Source: Phycisphaerales bacterium
Lineage (GTDB): Bacteria > Planctomycetota > Phycisphaerae > Phycisphaerales > SM1A02
Direction of reading: 5' to 3'
Length of the DNA stretch: 51,831 nt
NCBI GenBank assembly: GCA_007693845.1
Contig: RECV01000154.1
Coordinates: forward strand, 1-51,831
How positions within the stretch are numbered: position 1 is the first letter of the stretch; every line of letters starts with the position of its first letter. The position numbers were made by a program, and so were the translations under genes. The notes below the pieces were generated by a model. The model had not been told where the DNA came from. It saw only the letters and a program-made list of their open reading frames with translations, and made no database searches. Shown in pieces: positions 34,422 to 43,054 of the stretch.

Positions 34422-35186
34422 TCATCCGTTGCTCTTGGACTGGTCGCCGCCGCCGGAGGATGACGAATCTCCGCCGCCACCGCCGCCGGATGCATCGGCC
34501 GGGGCCGAGCCACGACGTCCGCCGCGTCCCCCGCCGCCACCGCCACCGCCGCGTCCGCCCTTGCCGCCGCGACGTCCGCCGCGACCGCCCTTGTTGTCCT
34601 GGCCGACGACGTTCACCGGAGCGGCGGCTTTCTCGCCGGTACTCTCGGTGGCCGGCATAAACGCCTTGCCGCGTTCGATGGACTCTTCCACTTCGGTCGT
34701 GCCGAGCTCAACGCCGCGGAGCGATTCGATCTGCTCCTTGTGCCGGAGCTGTTCGAGTCCGTTGATGACGGCCTTGACGAGGTTCTTCGGGTTGGTGGAT
34801 CCGAATGACTTGGTCAGGCAGTCCTGAATGCCCATCATTTCGAGGGGGGCACGAACGGCTGCGCCGGCAATGACACCGGTACCGGGTGAAGCGGGCAGCA
34901 GCCGCACTTCGCACGCGCCGAAGCGGCCGGTCACGGCGTGGGGAATCGTGTGCCCGATCATCGGGAAGCGCTGCATTTTGCGCTTGGCGACCTTCTGGGC
35001 CTTCTCGATGGCCTGCGGGACCTGATTGGCCTTGCCGTACCCCAGGCCGACACTGCCCTGCCGATCGCCGACAACCACGAGCGAACTGAAGCTGAAGCGT
35101 CGTCCGCCCTTGACCGTGGCGGCGGTTCGGTACACGCCGACCGTGGTGGACTCGAGTGATGATGTTGCGTCGAGGACTTCTGCCAT
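34422..35186 (-). CDS. rpsE: Ribosomal protein S5 (uS5) with RGG-rich tail
   Basis: S5 lies at the decoding and mRNA-entry side of the 30S subunit. Residues 1-170 match: [53 protein letters not shown] and [15 protein letters not shown]. From about residue 200 there is a Gly/Arg-rich extension (several RGG units, near [14 protein letters not shown]) and a Gly/Ser end. E. coli S5 has 167 residues. The RGG part is expected to bind RNA or drive self-association; nothing is shown here. It is followed by a perfect hairpin. Confidence 0.94.
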   Translation of the reverse strand: MAEVLDATSSLESTTVGVYRTAATVKGGRRFSFSSLVVVGDRQGSVGLGYGKANQVPQAIEKAQKVAKRKMQRFPMIGHTIPHAVTGRFGACEVRLLPASPGTGVIAGAAVRAPLEMMGIQDCLTKSFGSTNPKNLVKAVINGLEQLRHKEQIESLRGVELGTTEVEESIERGKAFMPATESTGEKAAAPVNVVGQDNKGGRGGRRGGKGGRGGGGGGGGRGGRRGSAPADASGGGGGGDSSSSGGGDQSKSNG

Positions 35187-35263
35187 GAGTACTGTCCTGT
35201 TCCTTGCCTGCTGAGCCGGATCGACCTGATCCGGCGGGTGGTTCGTTCACGTTCCGGTCTGAC

Positions 35264-35626
35264 TCAGAACCGGAGCCCTCCTTCGCGGGCGGCATCGGCG
35301 ATGGCCTTGATTCGGCCGTGATAGCGGAAACCGTTGCGATCGAAAATGACCGTCTCAACGCCCGCGCTCTTGGCGCGTTCGGCGATGGTCTGACCGACCT
35401 GCACCGCGGCATCGCAGTTGCCGCCGTGTGCGGCCTTGTTATCCTTCTCGACCGTCGAGGCGGACACAATGGTCTTGCCGTCCAGATCGTTGATCACCTG
35501 GGCGTAGATATGACGACTGCTTCGGAAAACGGTCAATCGCGGCCTTTCGTTGGTCCCGAAAAGGCGCTTGCGAATGCCGCGCTTGCGTCGGCTGCGTCGT
35601 AGTCGTCGGAGTTGATAGTTCTTCAT
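35264..35626 (-). CDS. rplR: Ribosomal protein L18 (uL18)
   Basis: L18 helps anchor 5S rRNA. The 120-residue protein carries [25 protein letters not shown] near the start, [24 protein letters not shown] in the middle and the C-terminal [24 protein letters not shown]. The order rplF-rplR-rpsE is the normal spc arrangement. rplF ends 20 bases upstream. Confidence 0.95.
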   Translation of the reverse strand: MKNYQLRRLRRSRRKRGIRKRLFGTNERPRLTVFRSSRHIYAQVINDLDGKTIVSASTVEKDNKAAHGGNCDAAVQVGQTIAERAKSAGVETVIFDRNGFRYHGRIKAIADAAREGGLRF

Positions 35627-35646
35627 GACGGATTTCCTCTTCCGGC

Positions 35647-36204
35647 TTACGCGCCGAAGACCTTACCCTGCTTGCGGATGATGATTTCATCCTTGTACTT
35701 GATACCTTTGCCGTTGTACGGTTCCGGTGGACGCTTGGAACGAATATCCGCGGCGAACTGGCCGACGGCCTGCTTATCCGGCCCGCTGATGGTGACCGTG
35801 TTCCCCTCGATGACGTACTCCACGCCCGCGGGGGGGATCATGTCCACCGGGTGGCAGAAACCGATGTTGAGCTGAATGTTCTTGCCCTGCGGCTTGGCGT
35901 TCCAGCCCACGCCGATGATCTCGAGCTTCTTCGAGTACCCCTCGGTCACGCCGGTGATCATGTTCTGAATGCGGGCGCGAACGGTGCCCCAGTAGGCGCG
36001 CATCTGGCGAATCTTGGCCTTCGCTTCGGGAAGCGTACAGACGATGGCGTTCTCGCCTTCTTCCCACGTCACGTCAACTTCGGGGCGATACTCGTATTCG
36101 AGCTTGCCCTTCGGCCCTTCGATCACGATCTGACGCGTCTTCGGATCAAGGTTGACCTTGACGCCGGAGGGGACGCTGATGGGTTTTTTTCCGATTCTGG
36201 ACAT
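35647..36204 (-). CDS. rplF: Ribosomal protein L6 (uL6)
   Basis: L6 lies near the sarcin-ricin loop. The 185-residue protein starts [17 protein letters not shown] and contains [13 protein letters not shown] in the N-terminal repeat and [21 protein letters not shown] with the C-terminal [31 protein letters not shown]. Both duplicated subdomains are present. It follows rpsH by 60 bases. Confidence 0.96.
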   Translation of the reverse strand: MSRIGKKPISVPSGVKVNLDPKTRQIVIEGPKGKLEYEYRPEVDVTWEEGENAIVCTLPEAKAKIRQMRAYWGTVRARIQNMITGVTEGYSKKLEIIGVGWNAKPQGKNIQLNIGFCHPVDMIPPAGVEYVIEGNTVTISGPDKQAVGQFAADIRSKRPPEPYNGKGIKYKDEIIIRKQGKVFGA

Positions 36205-36264
36205 GGTTCACCTTCACGAGCTGGGGTGCGATCTCACTTCTGGAGCGGGCTTGCTTGTTCTTGC

Positions 36265-36663
36265 TCAGGTCACGATGGCGACGACTTCACCGCCGACGCT
36301 TTCCTCGCGGCACTTGCGGTCACTGAACACACCGCGGCTGGTCGAGATGATGGCGATGCCCATGCCCTGCAGTGGCCGGGGCAGGTCGTCCTTGCCGCTA
36401 TAGACCCGTCGTCCGGGCTTGGAGTAGCGGTCGATCGAACTGATCAGGTGTTCGCCGCGCGGGCCGTACTTGAGTTCGATCTTGAGCACGCCCTGACGAC
36501 CATCATCAACGACGTCGAAACTCTTGATGTATCCCTCGTCCACGAGCACCTGAGCGACGCCGCGGTTGAGCTTGTTGTTGAGACACTTGACGGACTTGGC
36601 GCCGTTCCGACTGGCGTTACGGATACGCGTCAGCATGTCAGCGGTGAGGTCTTGCTGCGACAT
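36265..36663 (-). CDS. rpsH: Ribosomal protein S8 (uS8)
   Basis: S8 binds helix 21 of 16S rRNA and, in E. coli, represses its own operon. The 132-residue protein contains DMLTRIRNASRNGAKSV, IKSFDVVDDGRQGVLKIELKY and the conserved end LQGMGIAIISTSRGVFSDRKCREESVGGEVVAIVT. It lies between rpsN and rplF as expected. No S8 binding site was recognised. Confidence 0.96.
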   Translation of the reverse strand: MSQQDLTADMLTRIRNASRNGAKSVKCLNNKLNRGVAQVLVDEGYIKSFDVVDDGRQGVLKIELKYGPRGEHLISSIDRYSKPGRRVYSGKDDLPRPLQGMGIAIISTSRGVFSDRKCREESVGGEVVAIVT

Positions 36664-36745
36664 TGATCACTCCTGCAAATCGAGTCGGCCGTATCCAACG
36701 GAGGGACGTGCCGCTCGCGGTCTATCGTTCGTTACCCGTCGTGGT

Positions 36746-36931
36746 TTACCAGCTCGCCTTCCGCATGCCGGGGATCATGCCCTGCAGGGCGAGTTCCCGC
36801 AGGACGATGCGGCTGACCCCGAATTTCCGGTACACGCCGCGCGATCGGCCGCTGATCTGACAGCGGTTGACCTTGCGGCTCGAGAACTTCGGTTCTTTCT
36901 TCATCTTGGCGAACTTTGCTTTACTGGCCAT
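36746..36931 (-). CDS. rpsN: Ribosomal protein S14 (uS14), short form lacking zinc cysteines
   Basis: This 61-residue protein has the length of the zinc-type (Z) S14, with [38 protein letters not shown] and [17 protein letters not shown]. The Z form needs two CxxC pairs. Here only the first cysteine remains: CQIS replaces CxxC, and VSRIV replaces CRIC. It therefore should not bind zinc. Together with cysteine-poor L36 this points to a low-zinc ribosome. It lies between rplE and rpsH, the usual position. Confidence 0.93.
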   Translation of the reverse strand: MASKAKFAKMKKEPKFSSRKVNRCQISGRSRGVYRKFGVSRIVLRELALQGMIPGMRKASW

Positions 36932-36985
36932 ACGTCTTTGCCTTCCTCAATGGGGGCGAGAATTCAGTGCTTGATTCAATCGGGT

Positions 36986-37612
36986 TCAACTCTGCAACTC
37001 GGCGACGGGCTTCTCGCCTTCCTTGCGAACGAACGGCATGCCGAGCTGTTCCAGCGCGTACCGGCTCATCTCCGGGTTCGAGCGTTCGAAAACGATGTTG
37101 ATGTTCATGCCGTGAACGAAGTTGGTGTTGGCCATGTTGATTTCCGGCCAGACCGCCTGTTCGTTCAGGCCAAACGAGTACGTGCCCGCCTTGTCGAAGG
37201 AGGAATCCTTCACGCCGCGGAAGTCCTTGATCCGCGGGATCGCCAGATTCAGCAGGCGATCAAGGAAGTGCCACATCCGGTCGCGCCGCACGGTGACCAT
37301 GAAGCTCGACGGTGCGCCTTCACGCACCTTGAAGTTCGCCACCGACTTCTTCGCGAGGACCATGACCGGCTTCTGGCCGGTGATCGTCGTCAGCGTGGTG
37401 ATGATCGTGTCGCGGATTTCCGGCTTGAGCTTCTGGTTCTCAAGGAACCGGCCCACGCCGCAGTTCACGACGACCTTCTCGATCTTCGGCATTTCATGCC
37501 GGTTCTTGAGACCGAACTTCTCCATCAGCTTGGGCGTAATCGCCTCTTCGTATCGCTGCTGAAGCCGCGGCTTTTCGCGTTGTTGGGTCGGGGTTTCTGT
37601 CTGAGCAACCAT
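36986..37612 (-). CDS. rplE: Ribosomal protein L5 (uL5)
   Basis: L5 binds 5S rRNA and contacts S13. Starting at the ATG at 37612 (MVAQTETPTQQ), it has 208 residues; another in-frame ATG lies three codons upstream. It shows MPKIEKVVVNCGVGRF, TITGQKPVMVLAKKSVANFKVREG and the C-terminal NMANTNFVHGMNINIVF. It is about 30 residues longer at the N-terminus than the E. coli protein. Confidence 0.95.
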   Translation of the reverse strand: MVAQTETPTQQREKPRLQQRYEEAITPKLMEKFGLKNRHEMPKIEKVVVNCGVGRFLENQKLKPEIRDTIITTLTTITGQKPVMVLAKKSVANFKVREGAPSSFMVTVRRDRMWHFLDRLLNLAIPRIKDFRGVKDSSFDKAGTYSFGLNEQAVWPEINMANTNFVHGMNINIVFERSNPEMSRYALEQLGMPFVRKEGEKPVAELQS

Positions 37613-37695
37613 GGTTATCACTTTCTTGCAGCACTGGCTTGCGGAACTGACTTGCGAGACCGGCTTTCACCCTCGGGGGCGAGAAACGGTTGAAA

Positions 37696-38082
37696 TTACT
37701 CCGGGGCTTCCGGTGTGGCGGGCTTTTCCTTGACCTTCACCTGCGGTGGAGCGCTCTTCTCGCCGCGTAACGTGTGCAGCACCTGGCCGCCACGCGCAGC
37801 GATACGCACCTTCGTCCCGTCCTTGCGCTTTTCGAAACGCACACGGGTCGGCTTGCCGTCCACCACGGGGCTGACGTTGCTCATGTGGATCGGCGATTCC
37901 CGCCGCAGCAGGCCGCCCTTCGGGCTCTGCTGGGTCGGCTTGACGTGCTTGGTGCGGATGTTGACGCCCTGCACGACGACGGAATCCTTCTCGCCGATGA
38001 CGCGCAGGACCTGGCCGGTCGCGCCCTTGTCGTTGCCGGCGGTCACAATGACCGTATCACCTTTTCGAATATGACGCGGCAT
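37696..38082 (-). CDS. rplX: Ribosomal protein L24 (uL24)
   Basis: L24 is an early 50S assembly protein. The 128-residue protein has the KOW-containing N-terminus (HIRKGDTVIVTAGNDKGATG) and GVNIRTKHVKPTQQSPKGGLLRRESPIHMSNVSPV. A proline- and lysine-rich tail extends it slightly (E. coli has 104). It starts 2 bases after the rplN stop, so translation is likely coupled. Confidence 0.94.
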   Translation of the reverse strand: MPRHIRKGDTVIVTAGNDKGATGQVLRVIGEKDSVVVQGVNIRTKHVKPTQQSPKGGLLRRESPIHMSNVSPVVDGKPTRVRFEKRKDGTKVRIAARGGQVLHTLRGEKSAPPQVKVKEKPATPEAPE

Positions 38083-38084
38083 GT

Positions 38085-38471
38085 TCAGACAACCTCCGAT
38101 GCGAGCGAAACGATCTTCATGTAATTCTTCTCACGCAGCTCACGGGCGACGGCACCGAAGATGCGGGTCCCCTTGGGGTTGCCGTCATCATTGATGAGCA
38201 CGCAGGCGTTGGAGTCGAAGCGAACGTACGACCCGTCCTCGCGTCGCGTGGGATACTTGGTGCGGACAATGACGGCCCGGACCTTGTCGCCGGACTTCAC
38301 ATCGCCGTTGGGCAGGGCTTTCTTCACCGAGCAGACGACACGATCGCCGACACTGGCCGATCGCCGGGTGAACTTGCCTCGGGCGGTCGATCCGCCGAGC
38401 ACGCCGATCACGAGCACCTCTTTGGCGCCACTGTTGTCGGCTACGTTGAGTCGGGATTCTTTCTGAATCAT
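38085..38471 (-). CDS. rplN: Ribosomal protein L14 (uL14)
   Basis: L14 is in the subunit interface. The ATG at 38471 ([19 protein letters not shown]) gives 128 residues. The long frame upstream is unconserved. [45 protein letters not shown] and the end KIVSLASEV all match. It lies between rpsQ and rplX, with two bases to rplX. Confidence 0.95.
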   Translation of the reverse strand: MIQKESRLNVADNSGAKEVLVIGVLGGSTARGKFTRRSASVGDRVVCSVKKALPNGDVKSGDKVRAVIVRTKYPTRREDGSYVRFDSNACVLINDDGNPKGTRIFGAVARELREKNYMKIVSLASEVV

Positions 38472-38512
38472 AACTGGGGTCCTGAATCGTTCTTGCGAAC
38501 GGCGAGCTTCGA

Positions 38513-38797
38513 TCAGATAGTCGGGACGGCCGACTCCACCACCCGGACGAGCGCCCAGGATTTGGTCTTGGAAATCGGGCGGCACTCGGCGATCTCCACC
38601 CGGTCGCCCTTCTTGGATGCATTCTCCGCATCGTGCACGTGCAGCACCGTCCGACGACGGATGTACTTGCCGTACTTGGGATGCTTGGCGCTGTAAGTGA
38701 TCGCGACCTTGCGCGTCTTGTCACGCGCATCGGATTCGACGACACCGACGCGACGGAGCGAACGCTCGGGAATGCTGATTTCTTTGGTCTTCGGCAC
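38513..38797 (-). CDS. rpsQ: Ribosomal protein S17 (uS17)
   Basis: S17 is an early-binding 30S protein with an OB fold. The 94-residue protein has [41 protein letters not shown] and [21 protein letters not shown]. It follows rpmC by 35 bases, as usual in the S10 operon. Confidence 0.95.
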   Translation of the reverse strand: MPKTKEISIPERSLRRVGVVESDARDKTRKVAITYSAKHPKYGKYIRRRTVLHVHDAENASKKGDRVEIAECRPISKTKSWALVRVVESAVPTI

Positions 38798-38832
38798 GAT
38801 GGGCTACCTCTTCAAACAAACGGGAGACCGGC

Positions 38833-39042
38833 TTACGCCTTGGCCGCCTTTTGATTCTGCAACGTGAGCACGCGAGCAAGTTCCTGCCGCAGCTTCTTGA
38901 ACTGCGACGTATCGGTGATCTTCTCCGTCACCGCTTGGGCGCGAAGCTCGAAGTGCTTCTTGCGAAGGCGTTCCGCCTCGATCAGAAGCTCTTCCTCACT
39001 CAGCTTGCGTAACTCTTTGATCTTCAACTTCTTTTTCTTCAT
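38833..39042 (-). CDS. rpmC: Ribosomal protein L29 (uL29)
   Basis: L29 lies at the tunnel exit. The ATG at 39042 (MKKKKLKIKELRKLSEEEL) gives 69 residues. The helix-hairpin sequence LRKKHFELRAQAVTEKITDTS, then FKKLRQELARVLTLQ, matches L29. An upstream in-frame ATG at 39198 overlaps rplP and is not conserved. Confidence 0.94.
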   Translation of the reverse strand: MKKKKLKIKELRKLSEEELLIEAERLRKKHFELRAQAVTEKITDTSQFKKLRQELARVLTLQNQKAAKA

Positions 39043-39097
39043 GATCCAACTCTCACGGGAGCACTGAACACTCTGTCTTCGCCAACGGCCCGGTTCC

Positions 39098-39517
39098 TTA
39101 CACCGCCAGACGGCGACCGACGAACCGGCAACGCACCGGCATCTTGTGGGCGATACGCGCCATCGCCTGCTTGGCCGTATCCTCCGGCACGCCGGCAATC
39201 TCGAACAGCATCGTGCCGGGCTTCACGCGGGCGGCCCAGAAATCGGTGTCCGCCTTGCCCTTGCCCATGCGCGTTTCCAGCGGCTTCTTCGAGATCGGCT
39301 TGTCCGGGAAGACCCGGATGTACACCTTGCCCTGACGACGCAGGAAGTGCTGGGCAGCAATACGGCCGGCCTCGATCTGACGCGCGCTGATCCAGTGCGT
39401 GTCCAGCGACTGCAGGCCGAAATCACCGTACGCAACGTAGTTGCCACGCGTTGCGTTGCCGCGCAACTTGCCGCGCATCTGTTTGCGGAACTTGACTCGT
39501 TTCGGCATCCGGGGCAT
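39098..39517 (-). CDS. rplP: Ribosomal protein L16 (uL16)
   Basis: L16 is a late-assembling 50S protein near the A site. The 139-residue protein has the N-terminal MPRMPKRVKFRKQMRGKLRG, GLQSLDTHWISARQIEAGR, VYIRVFPDKPISKKPLETRM and VKPGTMLFEIAGV. It sits between rpsC and rpmC, the standard order. Confidence 0.95.
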   Translation of the reverse strand: MPRMPKRVKFRKQMRGKLRGNATRGNYVAYGDFGLQSLDTHWISARQIEAGRIAAQHFLRRQGKVYIRVFPDKPISKKPLETRMGKGKADTDFWAARVKPGTMLFEIAGVPEDTAKQAMARIAHKMPVRCRFVGRRLAV

Positions 39518-39583
39518 CGGATGAAACTCCTGTTACTCTCGGTCCGGTGGACCGACTGACTGACTCAATTCATTCAAACGTAA

Positions 39584-40288
39584 TCAACGACGACCTCGGG
39601 CCCGGGCACGAGCGCCGGCTGCCTTCGAATCTGATTGTTCCTCTTCACTGTCGGTGTACATCCCTTTGTACACCCACACCTTGACGCCGATCGTGCCGTA
39701 GGTCGTATGCGACGCGACACAGGCGTAATCCACGTTCGCCTGCAGCGTCGAAAGCGGAATCGATCCGAGACGCGTGGCGAACGTGCGGCTCATTTCCGCG
39801 CCGCCGAGACGGCCGGAAACCTGGATGCGAACCCCCTTCGCGCCGTTCTGAATCGCGGCTTCACAGCGCTGCTTGAGCAGGCGGCGGAAGTTCGCGCGCT
39901 TCTTCATCTGCTCGCCGATCGCCTCGCCGATCAACCTCGCATCGGTGTCGGGGTTGGTCACCTCGATGATCTTGACCGAAACCTTACGGCCGGTGAGGGC
40001 CTGCAGGTCGGCGGTGAGTTTGTCGATCTCCGCGCCTTTGGGGCCGATGACAAGGCCCGGCCGCGCGGTCTTGACGATGACCGTCAATTCTTCGCGGGTG
40101 CGTTCGATGACAATGTCGGACACCGCCGCGAAAGGAGGCGTGCGGTTGAGGCGCTTGTCGACGTACTTGCGAATCTCGTAGTCTTCCACGAGAAGTTCGG
40201 CAAAGAGCGCCTTGGGCGCGTACCAGCGGGACTTGTGTCCCTCGGTAATCCCGACGCGAAATCCGAATGGATGGGTCTTCTGTCCCAT
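39584..40288 (-). CDS. rpsC: Ribosomal protein S3 (uS3)
   Basis: S3 forms part of the mRNA entry tunnel with S4 and S5. The 234-residue protein has the N-terminal PFGFRVGITEGHKSRWY, the KH domain RPGLVIGPKGAEIDKLTADL and the C-terminal GAKGVRIQVSGRLGGAEMSRTF. The tail ends with basic RARGRR. rplV ends 5 bases upstream, so coupling is likely. Confidence 0.95.
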   Translation of the reverse strand: MGQKTHPFGFRVGITEGHKSRWYAPKALFAELLVEDYEIRKYVDKRLNRTPPFAAVSDIVIERTREELTVIVKTARPGLVIGPKGAEIDKLTADLQALTGRKVSVKIIEVTNPDTDARLIGEAIGEQMKKRANFRRLLKQRCEAAIQNGAKGVRIQVSGRLGGAEMSRTFATRLGSIPLSTLQANVDYACVASHTTYGTIGVKVWVYKGMYTDSEEEQSDSKAAGARARARGRR

Positions 40289-40293
40289 AGAAC

Positions 40294-40626
40294 TCAGTTC
40301 CTCTCGTCCAGAACGATGTGCAGATGACTGGTGCGTTTGTTGATCGGGTGCGCCCGGCCGCGATCCTTCGGCTGGAAGCGCTTGATCGTCGGACCCTCAT
40401 CCACCCAGCTTTGCTTGACGTACAGATTCTCCACGCTGGCCTCGGACTCTTCCGCGTTGGCGATCGCGCTGTTGAGTACCGCCTTGAGGTACCACGCAGA
40501 GCGCTTTTTGGAGAACTGCAACTGAAGCATCGCCTCGTCGATGTCCATGCCGCGGATCAGGTCCGCCACGAGACGGGCCTTCCTCGGTGCAATGCGAGCG
40601 AAACGATGTGATGCCTGGTATGCCAT
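40294..40626 (-). CDS. rplV: Ribosomal protein L22 (uL22)
   Basis: L22 lines the peptide tunnel. The ATG at 40626 (MAYQASHRFARIAPRKARLV) gives 110 residues. YLKAVLNSAIANAEE and PTIKRFQPKDRGRAHPINKRTSHLHIVL match the family, including the loop region. Upstream codons to 40734 are not conserved. Confidence 0.95.
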   Translation of the reverse strand: MAYQASHRFARIAPRKARLVADLIRGMDIDEAMLQLQFSKKRSAWYLKAVLNSAIANAEESEASVENLYVKQSWVDEGPTIKRFQPKDRGRAHPINKRTSHLHIVLDERN

Positions 40627-40666
40627 GATCCGTATCCGTATCTCACGTGGTCCGGTGCTAACCGAA

Positions 40667-40948
40667 TCAACGTAACTTGATGCCTTCCTTCTTATTCGTA
40701 TGACCGCGGAACAACCGCGTCGGGCTGAACTCACCCAGCTTGTGGCCGACCATATCTTCCGTCACGAACACTTCCGTGAAGTGACGGCCGTTGTGAACCT
40801 GGAACGTGTACCCGACGAATTCCGGGACGATGGTGCACGCCCGCGCCCAGGTCTTGATGGGACGCTTGTTCGTCGCACTGGACTGCTTCTCCACCTTGCG
40901 GTAGAGCTTCTCGTCGACAAACGGGCCTTTTTTCAGTGATCGTGACAT
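40667..40948 (-). CDS. rpsS: Ribosomal protein S19 (uS19)
   Basis: S19 sits in the 30S head. The 93-residue protein starts [20 protein letters not shown] and contains [22 protein letters not shown] and the conserved [15 protein letters not shown]. rplB lies 81 bases upstream. Confidence 0.96.
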   Translation of the reverse strand: MSRSLKKGPFVDEKLYRKVEKQSSATNKRPIKTWARACTIVPEFVGYTFQVHNGRHFTEVFVTEDMVGHKLGEFSPTRLFRGHTNKKEGIKLR

Positions 40949-41029
40949 AAGTCCAACTCTCGTAAATCAGTCTTTCAAACCGGGCAGCCGTCGATGGCGA
41001 AAACCCGAGAATCCAATCCGCCCTTTCGC

Positions 41030-41884
41030 TCAGATCTTGAGCTGTCCGTAACGCTTGCTCTTGCGACGACGCAGGATGCGGTTGTCGCTCCAGCGGCCGC
41101 GGGGACGCGTGCGACCGCCCTTACTCTTGGTGCCCGAGGCGCTCATCGGCTCGCGTCCGCTCTTGGAACGTCCTTCACCGCCGCCCAGCGGGTGCACCGA
41201 GTGATCCTTCGCCACGCCGCGCGTCTTCGGGCCGCGGCCGAGCCAGCGGTTGCGGCCGGCCTTGCCGAGCTTCACGTTCTGATGATCGGTGTTCCCGACC
41301 TGCCCCACGGTCGCGCGGCACATGATCGAGACCTGCCGAATCTCACCCGAAGGCAGCACCAGCGTGGCCCAGCGGCCTTCCTTGTTCGTCAGACGAGCGC
41401 CGGATCCGGCAGCGCGGCAGAGCGATCCCTTCTTGCCCGGCTCGAATTCAATGTTGTGAACCGTCAAACCGGTGGGGATGAACTTCAGCGGCATGGCGTT
41501 GCCCGGCTTGGGCTCAATGGCCTTCGCTGAGCTCTGCACGACTTCGCCGTCCTTGATATGGCGCGGCGCGAGGATGTAGCGCTTCTCGCCGTCTTCGTAC
41601 TCGAGCAGCGCGATGTGGCAGGTCCGGTTCGGGTCGTACTCGATCCCGAGGACCTTCGCGTCCATGTCATCCTTGTTCCGGCGGAAGTCGATCACGCGGT
41701 AACGACGCTTGTGACCGCCGGAACGAGCGCGAACGGTGATCTTGCCCTGATGGTTCCGGCCGCCCTTTCTCTTGAGCGGGCGCAACAGGGTTTTTTCCGG
41801 CGTCTTCTTCGTCACTTCGGCGTGCATGTTCACCGACGCGTTGCGGCGGCCGTTGGTGACTGGTTTGTACTGGCGAATCGGCAT
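41030..41884 (-). CDS. rplB: Ribosomal protein L2 (uL2)
   Basis: L2 supports the peptidyl transferase centre. The 284-residue protein has the N-terminal segment RKNASVNM-like region of L2, KRKGGRNHQGKITVRARSGG, HKRRYRVIDFRRNK, and the C-terminal KARRNRWLGRGPKTRGVA-like region with HPLGGGEGRSKSGREP, whose His lies near the PTC in E. coli. rplW ends 39 bases upstream. Confidence 0.95.
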   Translation of the reverse strand: MPIRQYKPVTNGRRNASVNMHAEVTKKTPEKTLLRPLKRKGGRNHQGKITVRARSGGHKRRYRVIDFRRNKDDMDAKVLGIEYDPNRTCHIALLEYEDGEKRYILAPRHIKDGEVVQSSAKAIEPKPGNAMPLKFIPTGLTVHNIEFEPGKKGSLCRAAGSGARLTNKEGRWATLVLPSGEIRQVSIMCRATVGQVGNTDHQNVKLGKAGRNRWLGRGPKTRGVAKDHSVHPLGGGEGRSKSGREPMSASGTKSKGGRTRPRGRWSDNRILRRRKSKRYGQLKI

Positions 41885-41923
41885 GGCTTCTTCTATCCAG
41901 AAAATGCGGAGTCAATCGAGCGA

Positions 41924-42202
41924 TCAGAACAACTCGATCTTGTCCTCCGGGTGAACTTTGACGATGGCCTGCTTCACATCGCGCGACTTCCAGTAGCCGA
42001 AGCGATTGCGTTGAAGCTGACCCTTGCGAACTTTCGTGGCGACGCCGAGCACGCGAACCTTATAGAGCTCTTCCACCGCTTTCTTGATGATCGGCTTGGT
42101 CGCGCGACCATCCACCTCAAAGGCGATGCGGTTGTACTCGTTGGCGTAGAACGTGGTCTTTTCCGTCACGAGCGGCTTGACGATGACGTCGGTCTTTTCC
42201 AT
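41924..42202 (-). CDS. rplW: Ribosomal protein L23 (uL23)
   Basis: L23 is the docking site of trigger factor and SRP at the tunnel exit. The 92-residue protein has VKPLVTEKTTFYANEYNRIAF, KKAVEELYKVRVLGVATKV and a basic centre QLQRNRFGYWKSRDVKQ. Its ATG overlaps the rplD stop by one base (TAATG), so translation is coupled. Confidence 0.94.
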   Translation of the reverse strand: MEKTDVIVKPLVTEKTTFYANEYNRIAFEVDGRATKPIIKKAVEELYKVRVLGVATKVRKGQLQRNRFGYWKSRDVKQAIVKVHPEDKIELF

Positions 42203-42864
42203 TACGCGGCCTCCTTCTCATCGACGCCGTTCTTCCAGACCGTGCCGTCGATGAACGCCTGCAGGCCGGCCTTGTCGACGACCAGGTACCGGTGGTTGAG
42301 CAGGTCGAATGCGTTGAGCTGATCGACGCGGATCGTGTCGACGTTTTCCAGGTTGCGGGCGGAGAGCGCCACGTTGCGATTGTCCGGGTCGATCGCCAGC
42401 AGACAGCTTCGGTCGATGCCAACCGCGTCGAGAACGGCCTTCATGTCGCGGGTCTTGGGCGCCTTGAAGTCGAACTGGTCGATGACCTTGACTTCCTGAT
42501 CCACCAGCTTCGCGAGTAGCGCGTTGCGGTTGGCCAGGCGGCGCATCTTCTTTGGCATGTCCTTGCGGTATTCCTCGTGGGTCTTGGTCTTGGCGAACGC
42601 CACCCCGCCGCCCTTGCGGACGACCGTGCGTTTCGGACCCACTCGGGCGTTGCCGGTGCCCTTCTGGCGGTACAACTTTTTGGTGGAACCCTCGACCATG
42701 CCGCGGCTCTTGGTGCGGGCGGAGCCCTGCCGGCGGTTGGCGTGGAACATCACGTAGGCCTGCTTCAGCAGGACCGGGCGCACCTCGCTGCCGAGTTGCG
42801 CTTCATCAATGGCAAGGGTATCAACCTGCTTGCCCTCTTGGTTGTAGATGGGGACTTCAATCAT
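42202..42864 (-). CDS. rplD: Ribosomal protein L4 (uL4)
   Basis: L4 reaches into the peptide tunnel and in E. coli regulates its operon by an RNA leader. The 220-residue protein has VPIYNQEGKQVDTL, RQGSARTKSRGMVEGSTKKLYRQKGTGNARVGP and the C-terminal DPDNRNVALSARNLENVDTI. The 190-base gap separating it from rplC is the longest in the cluster and holds a hairpin. A local L4 or other leader-type control is possible. Confidence 0.95.
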   Translation of the reverse strand: MIEVPIYNQEGKQVDTLAIDEAQLGSEVRPVLLKQAYVMFHANRRQGSARTKSRGMVEGSTKKLYRQKGTGNARVGPKRTVVRKGGGVAFAKTKTHEEYRKDMPKKMRRLANRNALLAKLVDQEVKVIDQFDFKAPKTRDMKAVLDAVGIDRSCLLAIDPDNRNVALSARNLENVDTIRVDQLNAFDLLNHRYLVVDKAGLQAFIDGTVWKNGVDEKEAA

Positions 42865-42912
42865 AATTCACTCACCTGGCGGCACGGCCGCCTGTTTCGC
42901 CTTTGCCTCCGC

Positions 42913-42951
42913 GATCCGATGTGCGAAGTGTCCAAACTTCGCGGGTGGATC
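42913..42951 (-). promoter_or_regulatory. Nested hairpin in the rplC-rplD spacer
   Basis: Inner arms GCGAAG (42923-42928) and CTTCGC (42937-42942) close an 8-base loop. Outer arms GATCC (42913-42917) and GGATC (42947-42951) extend the stem. It lies in the 190-base spacer before rplD, well above the usual gap here. A leader-type regulatory structure is inferred. Confidence 0.4.
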
Positions 42952-43054
42952 GGGGCAGGCCTCCGACTCGGTACGATTCATGCTGTCGTGATCGTGCGGT
43001 TCCCGTTGGCTGCGTCCATCGCATCCGCGGGGCCTTCACCATCGGGCCTTGGCA

